The notes below the pieces were generated by a model that was given only the letters and a program-made list of their open reading frames with translations, was not told the DNA's origin and did no database searches. The position numbers were made by a program, and so were the translations under genes. From assembly GCA_030280995.1 (NCBI GenBank), contig JASXTE010000016.1:15267001-15331000 (forward strand): a DNA stretch of 64,000 nt, given 5' to 3'. Positions within the stretch are counted from its first letter, which is position 1. Every line of letters starts with the position of its first letter. Shown piece by piece: positions 10,981-22,328 of this stretch. Source of the stretch: Hemileia vastatrix. Its lineage: Eukaryota > Basidiomycota > Pucciniomycetes > Pucciniales > Zaghouaniaceae.

Positions 10981-12405
10981 ATTATTGATGGTTAAGGTTG
11001 AGAACTTTTCCTGCAGGTCAGACACATAGTTTCTTATTCTTGGAATTTCAGATATCTGGTCATTTACTTTTGCAAGAGATAGAACATTTCTGTCCTCAGA
11101 AACTGAGTGTTTGGTACTTAGTGCATGGAAATCATTTCTTAGCTTTTTAAACTCATTTTGCAGAGATTTTATTTCATTTTTGAATGAATAATTTTCTTCA
11201 ATAAGGGGTTTCGATTCACTCAAGGTCTTATGTAGACTGATATTTCTCTCTGAGATAGCTCTATGGTCACTTCTTATTTGTTTTTGTTGACTAAGAACAA
11301 TATTCAAGGTTTCTTTGATTTTTAAATAAGCTGTATCTTGTACAGAAGAACTCACTTTACATTGCAAATGTAAATTATTTAATCTATCATTTTCATGGAT
11401 TAACACATTTCTCACATGTTTGTCTTTCACAACATTAAAATCAAGGGTATCTTTCAATATTTCCTCAGAAGTTTTTTCAATTAAGGTATAGATTTCAGGG
11501 GGAACAGAATCATTTTTAATTGCAAGAGAAGGATTAATTAAAGAAGTAGAAGTTAAATGTAAAGTTTCATCAAATGAAAATTTGCTAATTACATCAATAG
11601 GGCTACTAGTTACAGGAAGCTGTCTTTTAACAGGTTTAACTGTTCTCTCACCATGTTCAATAATATTACCTGCAGAAGAAGATTTATTAGAAAACATACC
11701 CAAGTGACTATCAACCAAATTACTTACCATGGCAGAGGAGGAAACTTCCCCTGAGATTGGGCTTGGGATTGTGTTTGGGCCTTCTTTCTCCTGCCTTGTT
11801 GGTAGGGATGAGGAGGTGGATGGAAATTGGGTGTTCTGGATGGGCCAGGCTGATGATGAGGAGGGTGTTGCACATTCTGTTGGTAGTGACTCATTAGATA
11901 ATCCCATTTCCATTGCTCTACTTCCATAGTATTTGGATTTTGGATGGTTGAGCTGGGTGGCTGTGAAGGTTGAGCCTGAAACTGAGGCTGATTGGGAGGC
12001 AACTGAGGAGGGGCCTGGGCCTGATTCTGGTTCCTGAGTTCTTGAACCTGATCCCACAAGGTGTCTACTTTTGCTTTGTATGTCATATTTTCTGTCTTCA
12101 AATCTTTTATATGACTGGACAGGTTGCTGATTTGTTGTGGCAGAGGAAGCTTTTTTATTTTGAATCCTTTTGGAAGACCTTCTTGAAGTACTAGAGGCTT
12201 TACTTCCTTCTGTTGTGCTGGGGGAAGGGGGTTTGGTTTGTTTACATTTCCTGTCATTTCCACATCCTGAATTATGTGAATTTTTTGTGTTATCATAAGA
12301 TTTTTTATGTCCAACTTTAGAAGAACTCACAGTATCAGCATCATAGTCAATTTCAATTTCATCCACTTGCATGTTAACCATTTTTTCAGCCAAATTGTTG
12401 GACAT
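10981..12405 (-). CDS. Chv1-A gag N-terminal frame
   Basis: Starting at ATG 12405 (MSNNLAEKMVNMQVDEIEID), one frame stays open through the whole N-terminal half and runs into the MITE, which ends it at 10900. Residues 1-30 (acidic) and the part after 11730 (MVSNLVDSHLG..., a long polar helical region ending EIPRIRNYVSDLQEKF) match Chv1-B and Chv1-D. Between about 12315 and 11730 this frame is poorly conserved, while the overlapping +1 frame is well conserved. The product is a particle-forming structural protein. The internal ATG at 11730 may be the true start of the main gag. Confidence 0.7.
11724..12314 (-). CDS. Chv1-A overlapping gag-region protein (196 aa)
   Basis: The ORF lies +1 relative to gag. 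It has a basic FKIKKLPLPQQ, a coiled coil (ISNLSSHIKDLKTEN...AKVDTLWDQVQEL), a Pro/Gln-rich middle, MEVEQWKWDYLMSHYQQN, a Pro/His-rich linker, GRRKKAQ and a C-terminus PPLPW. Chv2-C shares the coiled-coil part with mainly conservative changes, whereas the gag frame over the same bases is much less similar; that argues that this frame is the selected one. Its stop overlaps the next gag ATG (ATGGTAA, plus 11724-11730). It resembles no family I recognise and may be a gag domain or a separate accessory protein. Confidence 0.68.
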   Translation of the reverse strand: MDIKNLMITQKIHIIQDVEMTGNVNKPNPLPPAQQKEVKPLVLQEGLPKGFKIKKLPLPQQISNLSSHIKDLKTENMTYKAKVDTLWDQVQELRNQNQAQAPPQLPPNQPQFQAQPSQPPSSTIQNPNTMEVEQWKWDYLMSHYQQNVQHPPHHQPGPSRTPNFHPPPHPYQQGRRKKAQTQSQAQSQGKFPPLPW

Positions 12406-13078
12406 AATAGTGGGAAGATAAATTAACTTTTTTTAAAAAAATAATAAAAGTTATTTAATAATTGCTCCAAATATAAAAAAAAATTTATTAATTAAATTAT
12501 AAAAAAAAATTTTTAATATAAAGTAATAATTATAAAAAATTAATTTAAAAAATGGATTACAAGGTTAAATTGGGAATAAACAATCAAGTTAATTCAACCA
12601 ATTAATTACCAATATTAAATATGGCAATATATTTGGGACTAAGCACAAAGTACTTTCAAGTCAACCAAAATTAACAATAATTAATAATAAAAAAAAATTA
12701 ATTTAATAATTCAATTTGTATTAATAATAATGTCAATTCTTCTAGGACTAAGAGGATTTAACACTCTATAATGGTCAACTAGGTAAAAAAATTTTTAATA
12801 ATTGAACACTTACACTCAGTGAATCAGCAATTAAGCCACAATCACTGTTATTTCAGTAAAAATATAGTAATATGAGTGAGAGGTGCAAAGGTGAACTTAC
12901 TATAGTGATCAAAAAATCACTTCAAAATAATATATGAATTAATATAATATAAACCTAAGAAATTGAACCCAAGTTCGAAACACGGTCGCGGCAAAAGTTT
13001 TGTTTTTTCTAGGTGGTCCGTGAGTTTGTCGTTTGTCGCCAGGCTAGATCGTCATCGTCGTTTGGAAAGGCCCTCAGT
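12406..13078 (-). other. Leader of Chv1-A
   Basis: This AT-rich untranslated leader lies between the 5' LTR and gag. Next to the LTR (12955-13078) is a less AT-rich part whose plus strand reads AGTTCGAAACACGG then TCGCGGCAAAA, like a tRNA T-arm followed by an acceptor end. It is shared with Chv1-B and, diverged, with 30715-30835. No other feature is evident. Confidence 0.6.
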
Positions 13079-14206
13079 TGTCGGTCAGTCGTCTAGAAGA
13101 GATAAGAGAAGAGGGAAGAAAAGGAAGGAGGACAAGAAGGAGATATTAGTTTAGAAATAAAAGAAATAAAAAAAACAATTGAAATTATTTAATTTATTTG
13201 AGAGAAAGCAACGACGAGTGATTTGAGAGGTTACAACAAATTGGTTTTATTAATATTAATATTATTTAAGTAAGAGTTCTGCGCGGCAAACACTATAATT
13301 ACTATCAGACTTAAGGCAACCTTTAAATTGTTATTTAGAATTTTTAATTAGAATTTAATACTAATAAAAATAATAATAAGCGTAATAAATTTATCTTTGA
13401 ATTTTTGAGTGTGTAATAAGTGATGAGACTACAGGGGATTATCCAAGGCCCTTTTATAGGCAATGGATCCTCTGAAGCGCCACTATATTTGTAAATACAA
13501 TAATTATAATAGGATAAAACAAGTATATCAAAGATTAAGTGAAACATAACAATGTAGAAAAAAATATGAAACAAATAATTAAAAACACCAATTAAGAATC
13601 GAATTTTCCCGCCATTAATTCCCAAATCAGTAAGTAAAAATAGTGAATAACTAAACAATCCTGGAACATAGTAACTATGAGAAAAATTATTCAAAACAGA
13701 TGGTACAGTCTGATTTAAGGTTTTTAAGTGAAACAAAAAATATTCTGACGCAACAAATATGTTATTTATTTCAATTCAGTATTAATTAGTTTTTCCTGAC
13801 ACAATTATAGGTCAAAAGAAGCGTCATTATTTATTGTTTAATATTATAAAAAATGATATTTAATATATAAATATAAATAATTAATTTAATTATATTATAA
13901 ATAAATTTTACACTTATAATCATAATATATGTTTTTAATTGATTAAATATAAATTTATAATTATTAAATAAATAAAAAATGCGCCATTATTTGTAGAATA
14001 TAATATATTATGTTAAATTTAAATGTATAAAAAAGTTTATATAACCAATAAAATTAATATAACACTTATATGTAATAAAATACTTATATAATTTTATTAT
14101 GCAATAAAATATTAATTTATATACATTAAATACAATTCTTACCCCCTCTTTCAGGTCTTATAATTTACATATCATTTACTGGACTCCTGGAATAGCCTGG
14201 CTAACA
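13079..14206 (-). repeat. 5' LTR of Chv1-A
   Basis: This is the partner of 4817-5944, with the same 1,128-bp length and about 25 differences. On the plus strand the right end reads CCTGGCTAACA, where the 3' LTR has CTGACA. The element-strand TATA box is at plus 13452-13458, and transcription would run leftward. It is followed by GGTTG (14207-14211). Confidence 0.95.
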
Positions 14207-15012
14207 GGTTGGCTCAGCAAAGACTGTATGAGAATAATATATATGTATCCTCCTCTGTTGAAAACCCCATTGTTTTTCTTATGAAAGTAACAAAAATCCT
14301 GAGAGAAATTGATCCAATGATGGATTATGATATTTGGAGAGATAAAATCTTGTGTAAATTACCAAATTCTCTTAGAGATTTAATTGTAGCTAGAACTGAG
14401 CATGTAAGGGAAAATTCTTCTTTCATTAATATATGTAATGAAGTACTGATCAACCATAGATATGAACCAAAGAATTACCCTGGAAGATCTTATCATGATC
14501 AAAATAAGCCCTCTACAAAGCCCCCAGAAAAACCTGTTAAACCCTCTGTCCCAGTTGCACCTAAAAAATATGCAACAAATAATTGTTATAAATGTAAAAA
14601 ATCATGGAAAAAGGGTCATGTTTGTGCCAAGAAAATTCATCATGTTGAACAAAATGAAGACACTGATGAAGCTGAAATTGATATCAATAATTCTTCTAGT
14701 GACTGTGAAAGTAATATCTCCTATGACAATGAATCTGTTAAAGATGTTTTAATGTTGGAACAAGATGTCCATTATTTAGATAATATATCTGAAGAATGTG
14801 TATTGGATTTATCTTCAGTGGAAAATGCTGAAATATTTAAAGATATTACTAACAATTCTATAGCCATATCTCCTTTGAAGGCACCTGTTATCATTAATGG
14901 TAAAAATGTTGATTTAGTTCTTGACTCTGGTGCTGGAGGAAGTGTAGTGTATGAAAGAGCCTTAGCTTCAGTAGATAAGAATTGTTTGGGTAAATTGTTA
15001 CCTGATTTCTGA
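14207..15012 (+). pseudogene. Chv1-B gag C-terminal part and protease start
   Basis: After the duplicated GGTTG the capsid frame interrupted at 4816 resumes with LAQQRLYEN and continues to SLRDLIVARTEHVREN. A zinc knuckle (CYKCKKSWKKGHVC), an acidic linker and the protease active site VVLDSGAGGSV... (here LVLDSGAGGSVVYERALA) follow. A small indel after LLPD shifts the frame and ends the ORF at 15012; the protease continues at 15038 in another frame. Confidence 0.88.
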
Positions 15013-16234
15013 AAAATGGAGAGGGTATGGTTCTACCTTGTGTCCCATTGTAAAATACAAAACCTCTGTGTTATTCAAATATGATGGTGGTTTTGTCAGA
15101 GCTATTTGTGAATTTGTTGTCATGAAAAATGATAATTTAAGCAATTGGTTTATTATGGGTAATGATATTTTAACCATGTTTGGTGTGAAATTGGACCCAG
15201 CAAATGATTGCTTCACCTTGGGATTGAATGGCAAATAAAAATTCAAAATTTCCTCCTCTAGAAAACCTTCTGGGAATCTGTTAAAGTCTTGTAACTCACT
15301 GATCCAGTGTAAAGGCAGACAACAATTGAAAAGGATGATTTATTAAATGTAATAAATACTGTTTCTTTTGGTTATCAGTTAACTAGTGAACAAAAGGATT
15401 CTATAATTGCCTCAATTACCTCCTTCCCTATGGCTTTGGCTCATGGTTCTCATGTCTTAGGAAGTGTTCAGGAAGAAATGGAAATTACCTTATCCTGTAA
15501 ATTGAGTGATATTCCTCCTAGTCTTAAGAAAAAAACATATCCTGATTCTCCAACAAAAAGAAAGGATATTGAGGATAATATTGCCACATTATTGATAATG
15601 AATATCATTGAGAAAGTGGATGTCACCCCCAAATATTGTGTCATCTCCCCAGTCTTGATTTATTATGAAAAAGATAAGGCTAGATTATGTTTAGATTACA
15701 GAGCATTAAAAACTTATACTGTTGATGATTTTTATCCTTTACCCAGAGTTAATTCAATACATGCTACCTTGAAAGGTGCAAAATTTATTAGTTGTCTGGA
15801 TGGTAATAAAGGGTATCATCAAGTTCCAGTTGAGAAAAAATCTCAAAAAAATTTTCTTATTACTACTCATATGGGAATATATAAGTATGTTAGAATGCCA
15901 TTCGGCCCTAAAAATGCACCTTCAGTTTTCCAAAAATTCATGGATAACACTTTCCATCAGGAAATAATTGAAGGATGGCTCATGGTGTATATTGATGATA
16001 TCATAGTTTTTTCTCAAACTTTTGATGAACATATGATTCACTTAAATAGAGTTTTTCAAAAAATGGATGAAATCAATATGAACTTGTCCTTAAAAAAGTG
16101 TAAATTTGGCTTTCAATATTGAAAAGTCCTTGGCCATGTTGTGTCAGGCCTAAATATTTGTGTAGACCACAACAAATTTTCTTCAATTCAAAATGTAAAG
16201 GCACCAACTTCTATAAGAGAAATGCAAAGTTAGT
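15013..16234 (+). pseudogene. Chv1-B protease end and reverse transcriptase
   Basis: The protease remainder is 15038-15238 (FVVMKNDNLSNWFIMGNDIL), ending at a TAA where Chv1-A has AGG. Reverse transcriptase motifs follow at 15430-16122: ARLCLDYRALKTYTVDDFYP, ISCLDGNKGYHQVPVE, YKYVRMPFGPKNAPSVFQ and MVYIDDIIVFSQ. A one-base loss at about 16120 gives a stop after FGFQY, and another break near 16230 separates the connection domain. At least four frame disruptions make it inactive. Confidence 0.87.
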
Positions 16235-18430
16235 TTGGGTATGTGTGGCTATTATAGACAATATATTAAAAATTATCAGGTCATAGCTTTGCCTCTTACC
16301 AAACTAACTATGAAAAATGTTGCATTCATCTGGAATATTGACTGTCAAAAAGCTTTTGATGCATTAAAATGTTGTTTAATGACAGCTCCTATCTTAGCTC
16401 TTCCAGATTTCAACAAACCTTTTGTCCTGTATACAGATGCTAGCTTTGTTGGTCTGGGTTCTTCCCTTCACCAGAAACAAATTATTAATGATAAATCCTC
16501 AGAGGTTGTAATTTGTTATATTTCAAGAACCTTGAGAAATAGTGAATTGAAATATGGTGCCACTCAATTGGAGTGCTTAGCAGTTTTTTGGGCTCTTGAG
16601 AAGCTTCATTACTATCTAGATGATCAAAAATTTGAGTTGGTAACTGACTGTAGTGCTGTGAAGTCTCTCTTAAACCTCAAGACACCTAACAGACATATGT
16701 TCAGGTGGCAACTTGCTGTTCAAGAATACAGAGGAAGAATGACAATTATCCATAGGGTTGGAAATGTTCACTCCAGTTTTGATATGCTGTCAATATTGCC
16801 TCTGCCAAATAATGACTCCAATCCTGCTTATGTACCTGAAGATGATACTATTCATAACCATGGTATATTTACACCTGATATGGAAGAAGAGTTATTACAA
16901 TTAATTCTGGATTCATATGATAAAGATTCTGATTTAAATAAATTAGTTACTATCTTAAATGATCCTAAGAATTCTTCAATTCAAGCATGGATTAAAAATC
17001 TTCCTGAAAAGTATCAAAATGCTTTGGTTAAACAAAAATTTTCTATTGAAGATGGTTATATATATTATAGAAGAAAGCTTACTAATGTAATTTTAATTCC
17101 TCATTCTATGAAAGAAACTATCCTCAAACTTTGTCAGGATGACATATTAGCTGATCATTTTGATCTTGAAAAGACATTAATTAGGATCAAAAACAATGCT
17201 TGGTTGGCTAATATGTCTGAAGATAAAAAATTATATGTTGAATCTTGTGATTCCTGCCAGAAATCTAAATGGTTGACAGATAAAAGAGCAGGTTTATTAC
17301 AACATATTGAAGCACCTGATGCTCCTTGGCAAATCATTAACATGGATTTTGTCACTTATCTTCCTGTAGCAGGTAAAGACAGTTATAAATCTTGTTTGGT
17401 AATAGTGGATAGATTCACAAAAATGTGCAAATTTATTCCCACCCACAAAGATGTATCCAAAAAGGAATTAGCTTCGTTATGGTGGACTTACATATTCAAT
17501 ATTCTTGGATTTCAAAAAGCGATTATCTCTGATAGAGATCCAAAATTTATTTCAGAGTTTTGGACCTCTTTGATGGATATTTGTGGCTGTGAGTTAAAGT
17601 TGTCTACAGCTCACCATCCTCAAACTGATGGTCTAGCTGGAAGAATGATTCAAACTCTGGAAGATATTATTAGAAAGTATTGTGCCTTTGGATTAGAATA
17701 TAAAGAAAATGACAGATTTACTCATGACTGGGCCACTCTATTACCTGGTCTTGAATTTGCATATAATAGCACTGTTCATTCTGTCACTGAGAAAAAGCCT
17801 TTTGAGCTTTGGTTAGGTTATGTCCCAAACACTCCTGCTCAAATTCTCAAAAATAAATTACCTAAGTTGGAACTACACCCTGGTGTAAAATCTTTTGTGA
17901 AAATGCAACAGCTATGCAGAAAACATGCTCAAAGATGTATTGATAAAGGATTTGAATATGAAAAGAAGAGATGGGATAAATCCCATAAAGAATACACATT
18001 TAAAAAGGGTGATGAAGTGTTGATATTTAATGTCCATTTCAATCTACAAGGTAACAACAAATTAAAAGATCATTTTGTTGGACCATTTGTTGTTAAAAGA
18101 ATGGTTGGAGATAATGCAGTAGAAGTTGTATTGTATTCTCCATATGATAGGAAAAATCCTGTTTTTCCCATTTCTTTTTTTAAGCCTTATACTTCCAACA
18201 GTGACTTATTTCCCAAAAGTAGGGGAAGACCTAAGAAAAACCCTCAGGAAGTCACAGAAACTGCAGAAATTGATAAAATTCTCAATGATAGAATTATCAC
18301 TTCTGAAAGAGGTACTGAATATTTATTGAATTATAAAGACAAATAAGCTGATCATGATGCATGGATACCTGGCAAGGAGATTTCAAATCTTCCTACTCTG
18401 TTAAAGAAGTACAAAAAGAAAAAATCTTAG
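16235..18430 (+). pseudogene. Chv1-B RNase H, integrase and chromodomain
   Basis: This is the longest open stretch in the window (703 codons to 18346). RNase H (FVLYTDASFVGLGSSL, ELKYGATQLECLAVFW, FELVTDCSAV) leads to an HHCC domain and the integrase core (MDFVTYLP, SDRDPKF, and DGLAGRMIQTLED, where Gly stands in place of the expected catalytic Glu). A GPF module and chromodomain follow. TAA at 18344-18346 cuts the chromodomain after EYLLNYKDK where Chv1-D has a Ser codon; the frame then runs on through HDAWIP to TAG at 18428-18430. Confidence 0.9.
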
Positions 18431-18464
18431 CATTTTTTTTTATTGTTTTTTTAGAGTGAGGGAG

Positions 18465-19735
18465 TGTCAGCCAGGCTATACCAGGAGCCCAGTGAATTGT
18501 ATATTAATATATTGGAGCTTAATGAGGGAAAAAATTATGCATTTTATGTATATAAATTAATATTATATTGCATAAAAAATTATATAACAATTGTATTATA
18601 ATATAAATAAAATAAGGGTTATATTAAATTTATTATTAAATAAATTATAGATAAAATTAAAAGTCATAAAATACTTTATATTCTACAAAATATTTGCACA
18701 TTTTTCATGTATTTAATACGTATAAATTATTAATTAATTTATTAAATATATTATAGTTAAAAAATCAAAATATTAACTTATAATATAATTAAATAAATAA
18801 ATTAAATTAAAGTTTTAAGATAAAACTTTTATATCATATGAATTATGAATATTGAGAGCTTTTTTGAGTCATAACTATGTCATTAAGGTATTAAATTAGT
18901 TAAAACATTTTATTTAATTAATTACTAATGTTGTATTCTAAAATTTAGTAATAATATTAAATTAATAAATTGTTTTAACCTAATTTAATTCTTACACTAA
19001 TAAAATAGGTTATATTAATTAATATCTTATGTTCCAGACTTAATTAATTAATTTCACTTATTATTTTATTAAAATAGTTTAATTTTTATGCTTCACTTAA
19101 AATGGGCTTTTATCAAATGTGTTATAAATTGAATTAGTTAATACTTCAAGTGTTTCAATCTTATTTAATTACTCACTTATTTTAAAGATTTGTTTGGGGT
19201 TAAATTGGTGGATTTTTTGGGCTCTTACTTTTTTTTAATTGATTGTTTCATATTTTTCCCTTAAATATTTGGTACACTAAATTTTAACTATTAATTATTT
19301 TTTATCATATCTTTTGAAGAATATAATTTCTTGTGGCACTTCAGAGGGCCCCTTGCCTATATAAGGGACTTGGGAAACCATCTGTAGCTCTATCACTTAT
19401 TATACACTCAATTCAAATACAATTTTAGATATATTACGTTTATTTTATATTTTATTAGAATTATAAGTCTAAATTTAAAACTAAATAAATTATCTAAGGT
19501 TGAAATAAGTCTATTAATAGTTATAACTGAGAAAGGTGGACTTCTATATAACGTACAAGATTTAAATATTATAAATTGAACCTCACTGTTTTCTCACTGC
19601 TCAAATATTGTTGTAGCATTTCTTTAAATTTTCTCTCTTACTTTATTAAGCTACCAATTTTTATAAAAATATATTTTATTATTTTTTCTATTCCTTTCCT
19701 CCTTTTCCCTCCTTCTTCTAGAAGACCGGCTGATA
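18465..19735 (+). repeat. 3' LTR of Chv1-B
   Basis: It starts TGTCAGCCAGGCTATACCAG directly after the polypurine tract AGTGAGGGAG (18455-18464) and ends ...CCGGCTGATA before the CACTT duplication. The TATA box is TATATAAG at 19358-19365. Compared with the 5' LTR it has many substitutions and a few indels, more than the Chv1-A pair. Confidence 0.9.
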
Positions 19736-19740
19736 CACTT

Positions 19741-20775
19741 GGTTGTTAACTCTTTTGTAGACAAATTTCAACTTAGTGGCAACAAAAATAATAAGTGACA
19801 AAAAATGTGTCCAGAACAGCTGAATGTGAGTTTTCCCTCCTTGTGTGAAGAAATGATACTGATAAAGGGATTGAATTTCAAAAATAAGTAAAATTAAATA
19901 TTAATAGCATCTGTGTGCAACTATCCTAGGCTTTGGTTCCTCCAGTTTCACTTTGTGAAACCCTATAAAAATAAACTGTGAAAACAATACGAAATTTATA
20001 ATTAAAAGCATGTGAAAATGTTTTGTTATCATTTGTACAATATATTTCTGTGAAAAAATCTGTTGCATTTTTTCCTTATTCAAGTAACTGAATGCCATGC
20101 AATGGGCTTCAGTAACTTGCATGTTTCTAGATTCATAACTGTAAGTGAATTTTTGCCAAGTGGAAAATTTTATGCTTCTTTAATTTCACTTAAAAGAGAC
20201 AGGCTATTATCATTATCTTTAAATCTGTTTCACTTAAGAGTTTTTTATTTTGGTTTTCTCCTTATACTTGTTTCTTGAGTAAAAATATTAGTTCAACTTT
20301 TGGGGAATCCATTTTTCTCAATCATTAGGTTTGCAATCAAAGTAAATGTTTAATGATTACTAACATGGATTGGTGGTATTTTACTCTCCTTTTTTATCTC
20401 TTTAAAAAATAAAAAAATAGAATTGATGATTGTTTTTAACTCTTGTCAGCTTGACCTCTAACTTGTCATAGTATAATCAAAAAGCTAATTTTTGGTTAAC
20501 ATCCAAATTTTATATTAGTTCCTCTTTTTCTTTTTCTTTTTTTCATTAAATTAAAACAATATTTTTTTTTCTAAAATAATCTATTCCAAAATATTAAAAT
20601 TTACAGATTAATTTTCCATTTATTGATCAATCAACTCCTACCAAAGAATTTTTTTTTAATTTTAAGAAAGTATATCTTTTTTTTCACTATTTCATTTTTA
20701 AAATTTTTATTATTTTTAATCATTATGTATTAAATAATTAAAAAAAATAATATATCATAGTATTTACATGTGTAT
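19741..20775. other. AT-rich unassigned DNA
   Basis: I recognise no gene here. Small reading frames of about 70 codons occur on both strands without recognisable motifs. A 7-bp hairpin (GTTTCAC/GTGAAAC) lies near 19950. It may be host intergenic DNA or an unrecognised old repeat. Confidence 0.45.
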
Positions 20776-21023
20776 CACTAAGCAATATAGGGGTGGACTT
20801 GCTAGCAAGTCCTCAACCTGAACTCTTATGGAACTCAGACTGAACTCATACTGAACCCATACTGTACTCTACTTGAACACCCATGTAAAACTGTTCTTCT
20901 GAGTGGATTTCATCCCTTATTGTATGGTTCCTTTATCAATAGCTCAATGTGTGTTCAATCTGTTGTGAGTTTTGGTCCAAGGTTGCAGACTCACTAGCAA
21001 TTCTGCCCCCATATTGTGTGGTG
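20776..21023 (+). mobile_element. MITE copy 2, CACTA-type
   Basis: This 248-bp copy is in the same orientation as copy 1, flanked by TAT at 20773-20775 and 21024-21026. It starts CACTAAGCAATATAGGGG and ends ATATTGTGTGGTG. The left palindrome is intact; the right one is degraded (ACTCACTAGCAATTCTG). It carries about six 11-bp subterminal units. It is the only copy outside a recognised retrotransposon. Confidence 0.88.
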
Positions 21024-22328
21024 TATGGGATACATATTTTTTTACATATAAAGAATTTATTGTATTGGCCTCCTGTAATTCTATTAATGGTAGAGGTAAA
21101 GTTTATTCTTGTTTAAAGAAACTATACTTTTCAAAATTTTAAATTATGGATATCTGGCGGTTTGATATATTATTGATATATGGTGAAAAATTAAATAAAG
21201 GATCAACACATACTTATGTATTATTTCTGTATTTATCATAATAATTGGGAATTGGATTTAAGATTCACATTTAACTGTTTATTTTTAGAGTATATTTGAA
21301 TCTTGTGTGCCCAATGCATATGGCAGAATACTATACTTGTAAGCAATAAAATGAAGCTTTAATTCCAAATAATTAATTGAAATTTTAAATGCAGCTAATA
21401 CTAATGTTTGCTACATGCATGTTGGATATGAGTTTTTATTTAATATTAAGAATATAATTATTATTCTTGGTGACCTTATTTTTAACGATCACATTATTTT
21501 GCACTTTATATTTATTTATTTTTGACTAAATTAATTTCTTATCCACTACACTACAAGATGCAGGCTTCACAAAGTTTTTTTATTAATAAAAATCACCACC
21601 AAGGAAAAAAGTCAAACAAAAAGCATTCAAAGAAAATCAATAATGCATTACTTTTGGTTGAAAATGACAGTACTAAGACAGATGGAAAGATGGCAAAATA
21701 TTTTTCTAAGAGTTTTGTAAAAAATTTGTTAATAAAGAATGGTATTTGATTTTGAATTCTAGCTGTTATATTTTCCATCCAAACTGCTTTTCAATTCCAA
21801 GTGTGATAGTGAAAACATTTTCTATTGAAGATCTCATTCAATTAAACATGCTTGAAGCAACAATTCAATGCATCAAAGACTTTTTGTATTTTGAATATCA
21901 AGTTTGTAAAATAAAGCTCATAAAAATGATGGTGGATTTGGTAATATGTTGGTTGGTGGTCAATATTTTGATATGAAAAAGACTCTATTAATTAGTTGGT
22001 ATTATATAGTTTTATTAATAAATAGTTTTAATCTTCTATTATTTTAATTACTTATCTAGGTCAATATACTTCTAAGCCCTTAGATTTGGCATAGTATAAT
22101 CATAGCATGAAGCTAATAGAGTTATTCTTTAAATTTTTTTATCAAAATATATATAATGTTAAGTGTTGAGAAGCTGTAAAAATCTTTCAAAAGCTTGGGA
22201 TTCCTGGGTTTGGAGAAAATTTTAATGATTAATAAAAAGAACCATTTTCTGGAGATGTTACTTAGACAACAGGCTCAAATGGAAATGGTTTTTCCAATAT
22301 TAATCCCTGTAAATAAGACCATAGCAAG
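21024..22328. other. AT-rich unassigned DNA with two small ORFs
   Basis: Two plus-strand reading frames (21522-21749, Lys-rich, 75 aa; 21746-21976, 76 aa) overlap by four bases. They match nothing I know. Composition does not separate them from the surrounding DNA and I do not call them genes. The rest shows no feature. Confidence 0.4.

Larger units (their letters stand above)
4817..14206 (-). mobile_element. Chv1-A, full-length chromovirus nested in Chv1-B
   Basis: This is a complete 9,390-bp element on the minus strand with two 1,128-bp LTRs (4817-5944 and 13079-14206) that differ at about 25 positions by eye, so roughly 98% identity. In transcription order it contains the 5' LTR, leader, gag with overlapping frame, capsid, zinc knuckle, protease, reverse transcriptase, RNase H, integrase, chromodomain, polypurine tract and 3' LTR. 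It inserted into the capsid part of Chv1-B gag. It is the youngest LTR insertion for which both ends are visible, yet it carries three nonsense codons in gag-pol, at least three frameshifts and a MITE in gag. Confidence 0.95.
943..19735 (+). mobile_element. Chv1-B, Ty3/Gypsy chromovirus split by Chv1-A
   Basis: This is a full-length LTR retrotransposon on the plus strand, bounded by CACTT at 938-942 and 19736-19740. The LTRs are 943-2216 and 18465-19735. The order is leader, gag, protease, reverse transcriptase, RNase H, integrase and chromodomain. Chv1-A (4817-14206) with its 5-bp duplication GGTTG interrupts gag; without it the element is about 9.4 kb. Its LTRs are visibly more diverged from each other than those of Chv1-A, as expected for the host of a nested insertion. 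Several frameshifts and stops make it non-autonomous. Confidence 0.92.

Noticed and set aside
21522..21976. Two overlapping small ORFs as a host gene
   Set aside because: They have no motif, splice structure or composition shift. The evidence is not above chance in AT-rich DNA.
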